A stretch of 64,000 nucleotides of DNA from Pseudomonas mendocina (GTDB lineage Bacteria > Pseudomonadota > Gammaproteobacteria > Pseudomonadales > Pseudomonadaceae): the NCBI GenBank assembly GCA_037482215.1, contig CP148074.1:1116001-1180000 (forward strand), in the 5' to 3' direction. Positions 1-10,836 of the stretch are shown here, one piece after another. The translations under genes were made by a program, and so were the position numbers. The notes under the pieces are model-generated. The model had not been told where the DNA came from and searched no databases. It saw only the letters and a program-made list of their open reading frames with translations. How positions within the stretch are numbered: the stretch's first letter is position 1; each line of letters starts with the position of its first letter.

Positions 1-1
1 C

Positions 2-544
2 AAGATGGACGTGAAAACCGGTAAGTACGAAGTTGCTCTGCCGCTGCGTAACTGGAAACGCCCGAACTACAGCGCGCCTGATGTTCTGTATTTCTGGCCT
101 CACCAGACTTCGCGCAATGACTTCTCCATGCTCTACACCGCTGCGAAGTTCCAAGACGAGAAGCAAGACCTTGCCACTGCTGAGTACCTCTATGGTTTCT
201 TGAGCATCGACCTGAAGACTGGCAAGACAATCGTTGAAGACTTTGCGCCGTTGATCGAGCTGTACTTCTCCGGCTTACGTTCGCCGAAGGACCCGAACCA
301 GATGTTTGGCGTACTGAACCGCCTGACCAAGTACGACATCAAGGAGAAGAAGCTGCTGAAGGCTGCCAACCTTGATCACTCGTACTATTGCATCGCCTTT
401 AACACCAAAGGCAGCAAGCTGTATCTGGCCGGTACCTTCAACGACATCGCTGTTTATGATCCTGAGAACCTGGAAAAGATCAAAAACATCGAGCTGCCAG
501 GCGGTGACATGGCCATCACCACCACCCAAGTGTTTGTTCGCTAA
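2..544 (+). CDS. Quinohemoprotein amine dehydrogenase beta subunit, 3' part
   Basis: The visible 180 residues are the C-terminal half of the beta-propeller subunit of quinohemoprotein amine dehydrogenase, a periplasmic enzyme that oxidises primary amines to aldehydes. The frame is open to the left edge, so the gene starts outside the window; the family is about 340-360 residues. Recognisable stretches are ALPLRNWKRPNYS, DVLYFWPHQ, LYFSGLRSPKDPNQ, NLDHSYYCIAF and the terminal LPGGDMAITTTQVFVR, which fit propeller blades of this subunit. The beta subunit gene usually follows the alpha and gamma genes, which would lie to the left. A long inverted repeat follows the stop codon. Identification is from remembered family sequence. 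Confidence 0.85.
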   Translation, partial: KMDVKTGKYEVALPLRNWKRPNYSAPDVLYFWPHQTSRNDFSMLYTAAKFQDEKQDLATAEYLYGFLSIDLKTGKTIVEDFAPLIELYFSGLRSPKDPNQMFGVLNRLTKYDIKEKKLLKAANLDHSYYCIAFNTKGSKLYLAGTFNDIAVYDPENLEKIKNIELPGGDMAITTTQVFVR

Positions 545-602
545 GACCTGACTGGCCGGCAGGCGATGCCCAGCATCCCTGTCGGTCCTTTCGAGCAGGT
601 AA

Positions 603-638
603 AACGATAAGCCTGCGAACCATCGCATGCTTATCGTT
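603..638 (+). terminator. Inverted repeat after amine dehydrogenase gene, possible terminator
   Basis: Ten-base arms AACGATAAGC and GCTTATCGTT enclose a second inner hairpin TGCGA/TCGCA, giving about 15 bp of nearly continuous pairing. No T-run follows (the next bases are ATCTAAGAGGGG). It may be a weak or bidirectional terminator or an mRNA 3'-end stabiliser. Confidence 0.45.
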
Positions 639-758
639 ATCTAAGAGGGGAGGCATTTGAGCGTGCCGTTAACTGCCCCGATCTATCTGGCCTCTCTGCC
701 TAATGTTGAGGCCTGCTGATAAGCGTTGATCCCAAAACAAAGACAAGAAGGGAAAGCA

Positions 759-2459
759 ATGAATCACCACAGCTATACACGAGGGCAGCAGGATAAGAGC
801 CTGCTTGCCATGACCATAGGCGAAGCCTTTGACGCCACCGTTGCCCGGTTTCCAGAGCGCGAGGCACTCGTTGTATGCCACCAAAGCCTGCGCTATAGCT
901 GGCAGACCCTAGCCGAAGCAGTTGAACGTCATGCGCGTGCGCTAATGGCTGTCGGTATAAAGCGTGGTGATCGTCTGGGTATTTGGGCACCTAACTGCGC
1001 TGAGTGGTGTATTACCCAATTTGCCAGCGCGAAGATCGGTGCAATTCTGGTCAATATCAACCCTGCTTACCGCACGAGTGAGCTGGAATACGCCCTGCGC
1101 CAATCAGGTTGCAGTTGGGTTATTTGTGCTGATGCGTTCAAAACCTCTGACTATCACGCCATGCTCCAAGGTCTGGTACCCGAGCTGAGCGACGCCGTAC
1201 CAGGGCAGATAGCCAGCGATCTTCTGCCAGAATTGCGTGGTGTTGTCAGTCTGGCTGCTAACCCCCCGGCGGGTTTTCTGTCTTGGGCTAGCCTGCAAGC
1301 GCGTGCTGACGAAGTCAGCCCAGCTGAACTGGCTGAGTGCCAAGCCGGTTTGCAATTCGACGATGCCATTAATATTCAGTACACCTCTGGCACTACAGGT
1401 TTCCCAAAAGGGGCGACACTGAGCCACTACAACATTCTTAACAACGGTTACATGGTCGGTGAAAGCCTCCGCCTGACTGAACAGGACCGAATGGTGATCC
1501 CGGTGCCGTTGTATCACTGCTTTGGCATGGTGATGGGCAACCTGGGCTGTATGACCCATGGTTCCACCATGATTTACCCAAGCGACGCGTTTGACCCGCT
1601 GACCACCCTGCGTGTGGTCGCTCAAGAAAAAGCCACGGCACTGTATGGTGTGCCGACCATGTTCATTGCTGAGTTGGATCACCCGCAGCGCGGTGAGTTT
1701 GATCTGTCCAGCCTGCGTACAGGCATCATGGCCGGAGCAACGTGCCCCATCGAAGTGATGCGCCGCGTCATTAGCGAAATGCACATGAGCGAAGTACAGA
1801 TCGCCTACGGCATGACGGAGACCAGCCCCGTTTCACTGCAAACCGGGCCGGATGATGACCTGGAGCTGCGCGTTACCACGGTCGGACGCACCCAGCCACA
1901 GCTGGAAAGTAAGATCGTCGATGCCGAAGGTAAAATCGTTCCCCGTGGCACCATCGGTGAACTCTGCACCCGTGGCTACAGCGTGATGTTGGGGTACTGG
2001 AATAATCCCCAAGCCACAGCCGAAGCGATTGATGCTGGGCGCTGGATGCACACAGGTGATCTGGCCTCTATGGATGAGAACGGATATGTCTGTATCGTAG
2101 GGCGCAGTAAAGACATGATCATCCGGGGTGGTGAGAACGTTTACCCGCGTGAGCTTGAGGAGTTTTTCTTCACCCATCCGGCTGTTGCGGATGTACAGGT
2201 CATTGGTATTCCGTGCACTAAGTTCGGTGAGGAAATCGTCGCTTGGGTCAAGTTCCACCCTGGCCACAGCGTGACCGAAGACGAGCTGCGTGCGTGGGCC
2301 AAAGAGCGAATTGCCCATTTTAAAGTGCCGCGTTATTTCCGTTTTGTTGAGGACTTCCCGATGACGGTAACCGGGAAAATCCAGAAGTTCGTCATGCGGG
2401 AAATCAGTATTCAAGAGTTGGCGCCGCCAGAGGCAGGAAAGGTGGCCGCTATTGGCTAA
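759..2459 (+). CDS. Fatty acyl-CoA synthetase-type AMP-binding protein
   Basis: A 566-residue member of the ANL superfamily that activates a carboxylic acid with ATP and CoA to acyl-CoA in the cytoplasm. The P-loop-like motif [11 protein letters not shown], the A5 motif YGMTETSPV, the A7 region [13 protein letters not shown] and the C-terminal lysine motif TVTGKIQKF are all intact. The start is the ATG in GGGAAAGCAATG, preceded by GAAGGG; an in-frame ATG at 726 lacks a ribosome site. Its length matches medium/long-chain acyl-CoA ligases. It stands between the amine dehydrogenase gene and an AraC regulator. A role in activating the acid made from an amine-derived aldehyde is only an inference from position; the substrate cannot be read from sequence. 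Confidence 0.85.
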   Translation: MNHHSYTRGQQDKSLLAMTIGEAFDATVARFPEREALVVCHQSLRYSWQTLAEAVERHARALMAVGIKRGDRLGIWAPNCAEWCITQFASAKIGAILVNINPAYRTSELEYALRQSGCSWVICADAFKTSDYHAMLQGLVPELSDAVPGQIASDLLPELRGVVSLAANPPAGFLSWASLQARADEVSPAELAECQAGLQFDDAINIQYTSGTTGFPKGATLSHYNILNNGYMVGESLRLTEQDRMVIPVPLYHCFGMVMGNLGCMTHGSTMIYPSDAFDPLTTLRVVAQEKATALYGVPTMFIAELDHPQRGEFDLSSLRTGIMAGATCPIEVMRRVISEMHMSEVQIAYGMTETSPVSLQTGPDDDLELRVTTVGRTQPQLESKIVDAEGKIVPRGTIGELCTRGYSVMLGYWNNPQATAEAIDAGRWMHTGDLASMDENGYVCIVGRSKDMIIRGGENVYPRELEEFFFTHPAVADVQVIGIPCTKFGEEIVAWVKFHPGHSVTEDELRAWAKERIAHFKVPRYFRFVEDFPMTVTGKIQKFVMREISIQELAPPEAGKVAAIG

Positions 2460-2515
2460 TGCAGCACTCCTGTAATACTCCTTTGTCGGCAAGCTATTAG
2501 AAGTTCAGATCAGGC

Positions 2516-3535
2516 ATGTCCACAGAGAAAGGAACCATTTCGATCCACTTGCTAAACGAGGCCCTGCTGGAGTTCCGCCAGCGGGGCTTTGATGATTTAG
2601 CGGTGCTCAACGATGCAGGCATAACCACTGAACTGTTGAACAAGCCCTATGGGAGGGTGCCATCGCAGCTCTATGGCCATTTATGGTTAACGACCGCACG
2701 GGTGATGGACGACGAGTTCTTCGGAATGAACAGCCGTCGCATGAAATGCGGAAGTTTCGCTTACATGACGCGGGCAGCCATCAAAGAACCAACTTTGGGT
2801 GATGCGCTTACTGTGGCGCTGGGGTTTCTTGATCTGCTGTTTGACGATTTTTCGCCCTGTCTGAAGCAGCATGGTGGTATCGCTGAAATCGCCATCGAAG
2901 AGCCGTCAGGTCAGTCATCCCGTGCGTTTAGTTACTTTACGCTGTGGCTGATGATTCACGGTTTGATGTGCTGGTTGGCCCGCAGGCGTATTCCGGTGCT
3001 TGGGGTGGATTTACGCTGTGCAGAGCCTGGTTATATTGAAGATTACCGGGTGATGTTCAGCACTAACCTGCGCTTTTCGCGCCCGCACAGCAGGTTGTTA
3101 TTTAATGCTGATTGTCTGGATATGCCGATACGCAGAACGCCACGTGATCTAAAGCGTTTCCTGGCTGGCTTACCGGCCAATATCTTGGTTCGCTACCGCG
3201 ATCCACAAAGTTTAGCTGCACGTGTTCGTAGTTATTTGCGTAGTATACGGCCTGAGCGTTGGCCGACTCTGGAGGCACTAGCGAGCCATTTTTACATGGC
3301 TTCCTCAACGCTTCGCCGCAAGCTGTCCCTGGAAGGGCAGTCCTATCAAAGCCTTAAAGACACGGTACGTCGCGATCTGGCCATTGCTCGTTTGGACAAT
3401 GGTGAGGGCAACTTTACCGAGTTGGCCTTCGAGCTTGGTTTCGCCGATACCAGTGCCTTCTATAAGGCTTTCAAAAAATGGACCGGTTCAACTCCGGGGC
3501 AATACCGAACATTGATGCATCCCGACTCAACTTAG
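2516..3535 (+). CDS. AraC-family transcriptional regulator (OruR/ArgR-like N-domain)
   Basis: A 339-residue cytoplasmic regulator. The N-terminal two thirds resemble the arabinose-binding-like domain found in Pseudomonas AraC regulators of the OruR type. The C-terminal ~100 residues form the double helix-turn-helix domain, with WPTLEALASHFYMASSTLRRKL and the family hallmark ELAFELGFADTSAFYKAFKKWTGSTPGQYR near the end. It begins 56 bp after the acyl-CoA ligase stop and is co-directional with it, so it may control that ligase or the downstream acyl-CoA operon. The ligand is unknown. Confidence 0.85.
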   Translation: MSTEKGTISIHLLNEALLEFRQRGFDDLAVLNDAGITTELLNKPYGRVPSQLYGHLWLTTARVMDDEFFGMNSRRMKCGSFAYMTRAAIKEPTLGDALTVALGFLDLLFDDFSPCLKQHGGIAEIAIEEPSGQSSRAFSYFTLWLMIHGLMCWLARRRIPVLGVDLRCAEPGYIEDYRVMFSTNLRFSRPHSRLLFNADCLDMPIRRTPRDLKRFLAGLPANILVRYRDPQSLAARVRSYLRSIRPERWPTLEALASHFYMASSTLRRKLSLEGQSYQSLKDTVRRDLAIARLDNGEGNFTELAFELGFADTSAFYKAFKKWTGSTPGQYRTLMHPDST

Positions 3536-3616
3536 GCGGGATTGCGCCGATAACTCACAAAAGGGTACGCAATGTACGTGCCCGAACGCCGACCGAAGTA
3601 CACAGGACAGACATCC

Positions 3617-5755
3617 ATGCTTCTCAACCGACTTTCTATCCAGTGGAAGATTACTCTGCTGGCCGGGCTCTGTTTGCTTGCAATCGTTGCTGTGTTGATC
3701 AGTGTTTCGCTTTACCGAATGGGGGCTTCTACCGAACTGGTTAAGGCCAATAGTGCTGAGGTGCTTGAAGCATCTGCACGAGAACGCATGAGCGGTGAGG
3801 GCAAAGTTCAAGCACTGACCATTCAGCGCCATTTCATTACCGCCTATAAAGATGGTGTCAACTTCAGCCGCCAGGTTCTTCATCAGCGCGACCAAGCCCT
3901 TAATTTGGGTATGGATGACGAAGCCCTGCGTGCAAGCTTGAACCAGCAGGTTAAGGAAGCCCTGCAAGCCAATCCACTGCTGCTCGGGCTTTACGTTGTG
4001 TTCGATACCAACGCCCTTGATGGCAATGATGCTGCCTTCGTAGGCCGCACCGACCTCGGCAGTAATGAGAGCGGCCGCTTCTCAGCATACTGGGCACAAA
4101 ATAATGGGCAATTCACGCCTTTGGCGCCGAGTGAGGAGCTGATTAAAGATCCCACAGTGATGCTCGACGGCACCCCATTTAGCACATGGTTTAACTGCCC
4201 CCATGAAACCGGAAAACCGTGTCTGCTGAACCCTTACTTTGATGATGCCTCGGGCGAGAAGATGCTCATCACCACGTTGACCTTCCCTCTAAAGGAGAAT
4301 GGTCAGGTGATCGGTATCGTGGGCATCGATATTAGCCTGCGCAGTCTGCAGCAATTGGCTAGCAGCGGCAGTGAGGGCTTGTTTGACGGACAAGGGGCCA
4401 TCAGCATTATTACCCATGGTGGTTTGCTTGCAGGTTACAGCAAGGACGCTGAGCAGCTCGGCAAAGGGCTAGCCAGTGTTCAAGCACAGGGCGAGGCGCT
4501 ACTTGAGTTGCAACGCAAGGGGCAGGCCCATGAACAAGTGGTGAATAACACATTGCAGGTATTGGCACCGCTGCAACCTATCCCGGAGTCACAGCCTTGG
4601 GCTGTTTTGCTGGAAGTGCCTATGGATGTGCTACTCAAGCCTGCGCTTGACCTTCAGCAGGAGATGGACACACGCAATACCCAAGGGACTGTTCTGGAAG
4701 TCCTGATTGGTCTTGCGCTAGCTGTTTTGGGGTTACTGCTGGTGTGGCTGACTGCCCGTGGCGTCACTCGCCCAATTTTGGGTGTGGCTAACATGCTCAA
4801 AGATATTGCCACCGGCGAGGGCGATTTGACTCGGCGGCTTAACTACTCCCGTAAGGATGAGTTGGGCGAGCTAACGGGCTGGTTCAACCGCTTCCTCGAT
4901 AAGTTGCAGCCGACTATTGCTGACGTAAAACGCTCTGTTCAGGATGCGCGTGGTACTGCGGATCAGTCGGCGGCGATTGCCAGCCAGACCAGTTCAGGTA
5001 TGCAGCAGCAATACCGGGAAGTGGATCAGGTGGCTACGGCCTCCCATGAAATGAGTGCAACGGCGCACGATGTGGCCCGCAGTGCTGCACAAGCTGCGGA
5101 GGCGGCGCGTGGCGCTGACCATGCGACTCGCGAAGGGCTGAGTGTAATCAGCCGCACCACCAGCACCATCGAGCAGCTGGCCAGTGAGATGAGCGCTGCA
5201 ATGGAAGAAGTGCAGGCGTTGGCCACCAGCAGTGAACAAATTGGCTCGGTGTTGGAAGTGATTCGCGCCATTGCTGAGCAGACCAACCTGTTGGCACTTA
5301 ACGCCGCCATTGAGGCTGCCCGTGCAGGTGAGGCCGGGCGTGGCTTCGCAGTCGTGGCAGATGAAGTCCGTAACCTTGCCAAGCGTACTCAAGACTCGGT
5401 AGAGGAAATCCGCCAGGTGATTGAGGGCTTGCAGCACGGCACGCGCGAAGTGGTCGGCTCCATGCACAGCAGCCACCGTCAGGCTCAAGGCAGTGTGGAG
5501 CAAGTTGAGCAAGCCGTTGCGGCCCTTCAGCGCATTGGCGAGGCGGTTACCGTTATCACGGATATGAACTTGCAGATTGCTTCGGCTGCCGAGGAGCAAA
5601 GCTCGGTGGCTGAAGAGATCAACCGCAATGTGTCTGCAATACGCGATGTCACTGAAAGCCTCTCAGGCCAGGCCCAGGAGTCGGCACAGGTCAGTCAGGC
5701 ACTGAACCGTCTGGCTAACCACCAGCAGGGTCTGATGGATCAGTTCCGCGTGTGA
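3617..5755 (+). CDS. Methyl-accepting chemotaxis protein with periplasmic Cache domain
   Basis: A 712-residue inner-membrane chemoreceptor. TM1 lies at residues ~8-30 ([19 protein letters not shown]). A ~330-residue periplasmic domain of the double-Cache type follows, then TM2 near residue 365 ([17 protein letters not shown]), a HAMP domain ([22 protein letters not shown]) and the cytoplasmic signalling hairpin with the conserved tip [19 protein letters not shown]. The architecture resembles the Pseudomonas PctA/PctB/PctC amino-acid receptors, but ligand residues were not checked. The start at 3617 is preceded by AGGA at 9 bp; an in-frame ATG 45 bp upstream would place a charged stretch before TM1. 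A strong terminator follows. Confidence 0.9.
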   Translation: MLLNRLSIQWKITLLAGLCLLAIVAVLISVSLYRMGASTELVKANSAEVLEASARERMSGEGKVQALTIQRHFITAYKDGVNFSRQVLHQRDQALNLGMDDEALRASLNQQVKEALQANPLLLGLYVVFDTNALDGNDAAFVGRTDLGSNESGRFSAYWAQNNGQFTPLAPSEELIKDPTVMLDGTPFSTWFNCPHETGKPCLLNPYFDDASGEKMLITTLTFPLKENGQVIGIVGIDISLRSLQQLASSGSEGLFDGQGAISIITHGGLLAGYSKDAEQLGKGLASVQAQGEALLELQRKGQAHEQVVNNTLQVLAPLQPIPESQPWAVLLEVPMDVLLKPALDLQQEMDTRNTQGTVLEVLIGLALAVLGLLLVWLTARGVTRPILGVANMLKDIATGEGDLTRRLNYSRKDELGELTGWFNRFLDKLQPTIADVKRSVQDARGTADQSAAIASQTSSGMQQQYREVDQVATASHEMSATAHDVARSAAQAAEAARGADHATREGLSVISRTTSTIEQLASEMSAAMEEVQALATSSEQIGSVLEVIRAIAEQTNLLALNAAIEAARAGEAGRGFAVVADEVRNLAKRTQDSVEEIRQVIEGLQHGTREVVGSMHSSHRQAQGSVEQVEQAVAALQRIGEAVTVITDMNLQIASAAEEQSSVAEEINRNVSAIRDVTESLSGQAQESAQVSQALNRLANHQQGLMDQFRV

Positions 5756-5792
5756 TGCAGTGCCCCGCTGGGGGCTGTTGCTTGATTTAAGC

Positions 5793-5822
5793 AAAACCCA
5801 TCGCAGGAGTGCGATGGGTTTT
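5793..5822 (+). terminator. Rho-independent terminator after chemoreceptor gene
   Basis: A 13-bp perfect stem (AAAACCCATCGCA / TGCGATGGGTTTT) with the 4-base loop GGAG. The A-rich and T-rich arms give it terminator character in both directions. Confidence 0.85.
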
Positions 5823-5978
5823 GTGCTTTATGGCACCTGAACACGCCTCAGGGGCTGCCATGTACAGCTTCTTTGTCAAATCCGCTCACAGAGGTTGATG
5901 GCTTTCGACATTGTCGGCCAGCCTCTACAGCGCGACTATCGTGGCTATCCAACAAAAACAAGATGGGAGGCCATACCC

Positions 5979-7592
5979 ATGCGTGATTACTTTTCCGCTG
6001 CCAAAGAGTTCGACTACGCCAGTGCTGTATCTAATACGCTGGCTGGCAATCTCGATGCCATCAACGCCTGCGTTGAGTGCTGTGACCGCTATGCCGATAC
6101 AGACCGTGTTGCGCTGATTTGGGAAGGTGCCAAGGGGGATCGGGCGACCTGGACTTTTGCTCAACTGAAGGCCGCATCGGCACGCTTTGCTAACTGGCTG
6201 AAGGCGCAAGGTGTAGGCCCAGGTGATTGTGTGTCGGGTATGTTGCCGCGCACGCCTGAGTTGCTAATCACTATTCTAGGAACCTGGCGTGCAGGGGCTG
6301 TTTACCAGCCGCTGTTCACTGCATTTGGCCCCAAAGCCATTGAACACCGTGTGCAGACCGCTGGTTCAAAACTGGTCGTCACTGACGTTGTTAACCGGCC
6401 TAAGTTTGATGAAGTTCAAGGCGTACCGCCGGTGCTGACCGTTGGTTATGACTTTTGGGACGCGCTGGAGGCTCAGTCTGAGAGCTTTGAGCCAGTCATG
6501 CGCAAGGCTTCCGATCCGTTCATGTTGATGTTCACCTCCGGCACCACTGGGCTGGCCAAGCCGCTGGCTGTGCCGTTGAAAGCCATTACTGCGTTCGTCA
6601 GCTACATGCGTGATGCGGTGGATTTGCGCCCAGAGGATAAATTCTGGAACCTGGCTGATCCGGGTTGGGCGTATGGCCTCTACTACGCGGTCACCGGGCC
6701 GTTGGCCATGGGTCATGCGACTACTTTCTACGAGGGTGGTTTCACCGTGGAAAGCACCTGCCGCATCATCCGCGAATACGGCATCAACAACCTGGCAGGC
6801 TCGCCTACGGCTTATCGTTTGTTATTGGCTGCTAGAAATGAGGTTGAAGCCTCTATCAAAGGTTGCCTGCGTGCTGTCAGCAGTGCGGGTGAACCTCTGA
6901 CGCCGGAAGTGATTCGTTGGTTTGCTGAGAAACTGGGCTGCACCATCCATGACCACTACGGCCAAACTGAGCTGGGCATGGTGCTGTGCAACCACCACGC
7001 ACTCGCGCATCCGGTTCGCCTCGGCGCTGCTGGCTTTGCCATGCCTGGGCATCGTGTGGTGGTGCTGGATGAGCAACTGAATGAATTGCCAGCGGGCCGC
7101 CCCGGCATCCTGTCTGTGGATATGTCCCAGTCTCCGCTGTTCTGGTTCCCAGGCTATCAGGGCATGGCCACCAAAGCCTTCCAGGGTAACTACTACCTGA
7201 GTGGCGACACGGTGGAGCTGAACGAAGATGGCAGTATCAGCTTTGTAGGCCGCGCGGATGATGTGATCACCACCTCAGGCTATCGCGTAGGCCCGTTTGA
7301 TGTTGAAAGCGCCCTGATTGAGCACCCGGCAGTGATTGAGTCCGCAGTGATTGGTAAACCTGATCCTGAGCGTACCGAGCTGGTCAAAGCGTTTGTTGTC
7401 CTGCATGCAGGGCACGCCGCTGATGCAGCGCTGGCTGAAGAACTTCAGCAGTTTGTGCGCAAAAGACTGTCTGCCCATGCCTACCCGCGCGAGATTGAAT
7501 TCGTCGCGGAACTGCCTAAAACACCGAGTGGCAAGATCCAGCGCTTCCTCCTGCGTAATCAGGAGATCGCAAAGGCTCAGGCTGCTAACTGA
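5979..7592 (+). CDS. AMP-dependent acyl-CoA synthetase (short/branched acyl)
   Basis: A 537-residue ANL ligase and the first gene of a five-gene acyl-CoA degradation cluster. Motifs include MFTSGTTGLAKPL (P-loop), DHYGQTELGM (A5), YYLSGDTVELNEDG (A7), GRADDVITTSGYRVGPFD (A8) and the catalytic lysine region KTPSGKIQRFLLR. The start at 5979 (MRDYFSAAKEF) follows GGGAGG at 8 bp and matches the family N-terminus; an upstream in-frame ATG at 5895 is less likely. The A8 region and size resemble acetyl/propionyl- and medium-chain acyl-CoA synthetases. The gene order ligase-SDR-thiolase-acyl-CoA dehydrogenase resembles P. putida PP_2213-2217 and P. aeruginosa PA2555-PA2552 as I recall them. The substrate is likely a short or methyl-branched acid (inference). 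Confidence 0.85.
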   Translation: MRDYFSAAKEFDYASAVSNTLAGNLDAINACVECCDRYADTDRVALIWEGAKGDRATWTFAQLKAASARFANWLKAQGVGPGDCVSGMLPRTPELLITILGTWRAGAVYQPLFTAFGPKAIEHRVQTAGSKLVVTDVVNRPKFDEVQGVPPVLTVGYDFWDALEAQSESFEPVMRKASDPFMLMFTSGTTGLAKPLAVPLKAITAFVSYMRDAVDLRPEDKFWNLADPGWAYGLYYAVTGPLAMGHATTFYEGGFTVESTCRIIREYGINNLAGSPTAYRLLLAARNEVEASIKGCLRAVSSAGEPLTPEVIRWFAEKLGCTIHDHYGQTELGMVLCNHHALAHPVRLGAAGFAMPGHRVVVLDEQLNELPAGRPGILSVDMSQSPLFWFPGYQGMATKAFQGNYYLSGDTVELNEDGSISFVGRADDVITTSGYRVGPFDVESALIEHPAVIESAVIGKPDPERTELVKAFVVLHAGHAADAALAEELQQFVRKRLSAHAYPREIEFVAELPKTPSGKIQRFLLRNQEIAKAQAAN

Positions 7593-7611
7593 TTGGTAAG
7601 GAAGAAACATC

Positions 7612-8379
7612 GTGCGTATAGAAAACTCAGTATTCCTGGTAACCGGCGGCAGTTCGGGTCTTGGTCTGGCCACTGCCCGTGAGCTGCTGGCGCAGGGTGG
7701 CAAAGTGGTGTTGGTGGATATCAATGCTGAGGCCGGTGCTGCCCGCGCCGAAGAGCTTGGCGCCAATGCACGCTTCGTTAAGGCTGATATCACCCGTGAA
7801 GATGAAGCCCGTGCTGCTGTAAACACTGCCGTCGAGGTGTTCGGCGGCCTGCATGGGCTGGTCAATTGCGCCGGTGTTGCACCTGCTGAGAAAGTTATCG
7901 GCCGTAATGGCGTACATGGTCTGGACAGTTTTGCCCGCACCATCAACATCAACCTGATTGGTAGCTTCAACATGCTGCGCTTGGCTGCGGAGGCCATGTC
8001 TCAGGGTGAGCCGAATGCTGAAGGCGAGCGGGGCGTGATCATCAATACCGCTTCAGTGGCGGCCTTTGATGGCCAGATTGGTCAGGCTGCCTACTCCGCT
8101 TCAAAAAGCGGCGTGGTCGGTATGACGCTGCCGATCGCCCGTGAACTGGCGCGCACTGGCATCCGTGTCATGTGTATCGCTCCAGGCATCTTCGAGACGC
8201 CGATGATGGCGGGCATGCCACAGGAAGTACGCGACTCGTTGGGGGCTGCTGTGCCATTCCCTCCACGCCTGGGACGCCCGGCTGAATACGCCTCGCTGGT
8301 ACGCCATATTGTTGAGAACACCATGCTTAACGGTGAAGTGATCCGTCTCGACGGCGCTATCCGAATGGCTGCTAAGTAA
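7612..8379 (+). CDS. SDR-type 3-hydroxyacyl-CoA dehydrogenase (HSD10-like)
   Basis: A 255-residue NAD-dependent short-chain dehydrogenase. The nucleotide-binding motif [12 protein letters not shown], the NNAG-equivalent NCAGVAP, the catalytic Ser in [15 protein letters not shown] and YxxxK in AAYSASKSG are present. The C-terminal [19 protein letters not shown] is typical of the type II 3-hydroxyacyl-CoA dehydrogenase/HSD10 group, which oxidises (2-methyl-)3-hydroxyacyl-CoA. It uses GTG as start, preceded by AAGGAAG. It lies 19 bp after the ligase and 10 bp before the thiolase, so it is surely co-transcribed. It is expected to catalyse the third step of the beta-oxidation cycle encoded here. 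Confidence 0.88.
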   Translation: MRIENSVFLVTGGSSGLGLATARELLAQGGKVVLVDINAEAGAARAEELGANARFVKADITREDEARAAVNTAVEVFGGLHGLVNCAGVAPAEKVIGRNGVHGLDSFARTININLIGSFNMLRLAAEAMSQGEPNAEGERGVIINTASVAAFDGQIGQAAYSASKSGVVGMTLPIARELARTGIRVMCIAPGIFETPMMAGMPQEVRDSLGAAVPFPPRLGRPAEYASLVRHIVENTMLNGEVIRLDGAIRMAAK

Positions 8380-8389
8380 GGAGAGAGCC

Positions 8390-9577
8390 ATGGACAAGAA
8401 CACCATCGTTATCGTCAGTGCCGCACGAACTGCCATGGGCGGTTTCCAAGGTGACTTTAAAGACATGACCGCTGCGCAACTGGGTGCTGCTGCCAACCGT
8501 GCCGTACTGGAACGCGCTGGCATTGCTGGCGACGCCATTGATGAAGTCATCATGGGTTGCGTACTCCAAGCGGGGCAAGGTCAAGCGCCGGCCCGCCAGT
8601 CTGCGTTGGGTGCAGGTCTGCCGCAGAGTGTGGTGTGCTCCACCGTGAACAAGATGTGCGGCTCGGGCATGAAAGCCGTGATGCTGGCCCATGACCTGTT
8701 GCGTTCAGGCAGTGCCGATGTGGTTCTGGCGGGCGGTATGGAAAGCATGTCCAACGCGCCTTACCTGCTGGATCGTGCGCGTCCTGGTTACCGCATGGGC
8801 CACGGCAAAGTGCTGGATCATATGTTCCTCGATGGGCTGGAAGATGCCTACGATAAAGGCCGTCTCATGGGCACCTTTGCTGAAGATTGCGCACAAACCT
8901 ACGGTTTCACCCGCGAGCAGCAGGACGCCTTTGCTGTCGAGTCCCTGACCCGTGCGCAGAAAGCCATGGCTGAAGGTCGCTTCACGGCTGAGATCGTGCC
9001 GGTGCAGGCTAAATCCGGTCGTGAGCTGATCACCGTGAGCCAGGACGAGCAGCCGCCTAAGGCGCGTCTGGATAAGATTCCGACCCTCAAGCCTGCTTTC
9101 CGTGAGGGCGGCACTGTCACTGCTGCGAATGCCAGCTCTATTTCCGATGGCGCAGCCTCTTTGCTGTTGATGCGTCTTGAAGAAGCTGAAAAACGCGGTC
9201 TCAAACCACTGGCCGCCGTAGCTGGCCATGCCTCCTTTGCCCATGCGCCGAACCTGTTCACCACCGCTCCCGTGGGTTCGATTCAACGCCTGATGGCGCG
9301 CACGGGCTGGAACCTGAGCGACGTCGACCTGTTTGAGGTCAACGAAGCGTTTGCGGTCGTGCCCATGGTTGCCATGCGCGATCTGGACATCCCTCACGAT
9401 AAGCTCAACATCCACGGTGGTGCCTGTGCACTGGGCCACCCGATTGGTGCTTCAGGCGCCCGCGTGCTGGTAACGCTGCTCAATGCGCTGGACCAGCATG
9501 GGCTGAAGCGTGGTGTGGCGTCGCTGTGCATCGGTGGTGGTGAGGCCACAGCTGTTGCCCTCGAACTGATTCGCTAA
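8390..9577 (+). CDS. Acetyl-CoA acetyltransferase / acyl-CoA thiolase
   Basis: A 395-residue thiolase that cleaves 3-ketoacyl-CoA with CoA in the last step of the cycle. The nucleophile region [12 protein letters not shown] (Cys ~90), the [13 protein letters not shown] motif, the active-site His in [19 protein letters not shown] and the second Cys in [15 protein letters not shown] are intact. The length is normal for a degradative or biosynthetic thiolase. AAGGAGAGAGCC precedes the ATG. Its place after the SDR dehydrogenase suggests it acts on (methyl-)acetoacetyl-CoA-type substrates, giving acetyl-CoA and a shorter acyl-CoA. Confidence 0.92.
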   Translation: MDKNTIVIVSAARTAMGGFQGDFKDMTAAQLGAAANRAVLERAGIAGDAIDEVIMGCVLQAGQGQAPARQSALGAGLPQSVVCSTVNKMCGSGMKAVMLAHDLLRSGSADVVLAGGMESMSNAPYLLDRARPGYRMGHGKVLDHMFLDGLEDAYDKGRLMGTFAEDCAQTYGFTREQQDAFAVESLTRAQKAMAEGRFTAEIVPVQAKSGRELITVSQDEQPPKARLDKIPTLKPAFREGGTVTAANASSISDGAASLLLMRLEEAEKRGLKPLAAVAGHASFAHAPNLFTTAPVGSIQRLMARTGWNLSDVDLFEVNEAFAVVPMVAMRDLDIPHDKLNIHGGACALGHPIGASGARVLVTLLNALDQHGLKRGVASLCIGGGEATAVALELIR

Positions 9578-9588
9578 AGGAGCTGGTG

Positions 9589-10716
9589 ATGATCCCTTCA
9601 GAAGACGAAATTCAGATCCGCGATATGGCGCGCCAGTTTGCTCAAGAGCGACTGAAGCCTTTTGCCGAGAGCTGGGATCGGGAACATCGCTTCCCGGCTG
9701 AGGCCATTCGCGAGATGGCCCAGTTGGGGTTTCTCGGCATGCTGGTGCCGGAAGAGTGGGGCGGTGCTGCCACTGGCCACCTGGCCTACGCCATGGCGCT
9801 GGAAGAGATTGCAGCAGGCGACGGTGCCTGCTCGACGATCATGAGTGTGCATAACTCAGTGGGCTGCATGCCTATCCTCAAGTTCGGTACCACGGAACAG
9901 AAGCAGCGTTTCCTCGTGCCGCTGGCCAGCGGTGAGATGATCGGTGCGTTTGCCCTTACCGAGCCGCAAGCAGGTTCTGACGCCAGTGATCTGCGCACCC
10001 GGGCGCGCCGGGATGGCGATCATTACATCCTCAACGGCGCCAAGCAGTTCATCACCTCTGGCAGCCACGCCGGGATGGTCATTGTCTTTGCCGTGACCGA
10101 TCCGCAAGCCGGTAAAAAGGGGATCAGTGCCTTCATCGTTCCAACCGATACCCCCGGTTACTCGGTGGTGCGTGTGGAAGAAAAACTCGGCCAGCATGCC
10201 TCCGACACCTGCCAAATTCAGCTGGATGATGTGCGGATTCCCGCGTCCTTGCGCCTTGGCGAAGAAGGTGAGGGCTACCGCATCGCGCTGTCTAATCTGG
10301 AAGGCGGACGCATTGGGATTGCCGCACAGTCCGTTGGTATGGCCCGCGCAGCGTTTGAAGCCGCCCGTGACTATGCCCACGAGCGCAAGACCTTCGGCAA
10401 GCCGATCATTGAGCACCAGGCTGTCGCGTTCCGCCTGGCCGACATGGCCACCCAGATTGCTGTCGCCCGGCAAATGGTGCACCACGCCGCCAGTTTGCGT
10501 GAAGCAGGCATGCCCTGCCTGACCGAAGCGTCCATGGCCAAGCTATTCGCTTCAGAAATGGCCGAGAAAGTCTGTTCAGCCGCCATCCAAACCTTGGGCG
10601 GTTATGGCTATCTCAAAGACTTCCCGGTTGAGCGTATCTACCGCGACGTGCGCGTTTGCCAGATCTATGAAGGCACCAGCGACGTGCAGCGGATGGTCAT
10701 TGCACGCAGTCTCTGA
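9589..10716 (+). CDS. Acyl-CoA dehydrogenase
   Basis: A 375-residue FAD-dependent acyl-CoA dehydrogenase for the first oxidation of the cycle, passing electrons to ETF. FAD/substrate-binding motifs [16 protein letters not shown] and [12 protein letters not shown], and the C-terminal [37 protein letters not shown], are conserved. The catalytic base Glu is in the YEGTS segment. The ATG at 9589 has AAGGAG at 6 bp; an adjacent GTG at 9586 is too close. It is the fourth gene of the cluster and ends before a terminator. Size and motifs fit short/branched-chain acyl-CoA dehydrogenases. Confidence 0.92.
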   Translation: MIPSEDEIQIRDMARQFAQERLKPFAESWDREHRFPAEAIREMAQLGFLGMLVPEEWGGAATGHLAYAMALEEIAAGDGACSTIMSVHNSVGCMPILKFGTTEQKQRFLVPLASGEMIGAFALTEPQAGSDASDLRTRARRDGDHYILNGAKQFITSGSHAGMVIVFAVTDPQAGKKGISAFIVPTDTPGYSVVRVEEKLGQHASDTCQIQLDDVRIPASLRLGEEGEGYRIALSNLEGGRIGIAAQSVGMARAAFEAARDYAHERKTFGKPIIEHQAVAFRLADMATQIAVARQMVHHAASLREAGMPCLTEASMAKLFASEMAEKVCSAAIQTLGGYGYLKDFPVERIYRDVRVCQIYEGTSDVQRMVIARSL

Positions 10717-10742
10717 TTACTCATCCCCCTGAGTTTTCTTTT

Positions 10743-10788
10743 CTCCCTTACAAGCGACACCTGAGGCGTTTGTAAGGGAGTTTTTTTA
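10743..10788 (+). terminator. Rho-independent terminator after acyl-CoA dehydrogenase
   Basis: The stem CTCCCTTACAAGCG pairs with CGTTTGTAAGGGAG and is followed by seven Ts. It separates the ligase-SDR-thiolase-dehydrogenase operon from the enoyl-CoA hydratase gene, which would then need read-through or its own promoter. Confidence 0.9.
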
Positions 10789-10836
10789 TCTCGATAACGA
10801 GGCGTTGGCCTCGTCAGAACCAAGAAGGTAGCCTCC

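Noticed and set aside
4994..5599. Minus-strand 201-codon frame opposite the chemoreceptor hairpin
   Set aside because: It is the antisense of a conserved methyl-accepting signalling domain; no ribosome site.
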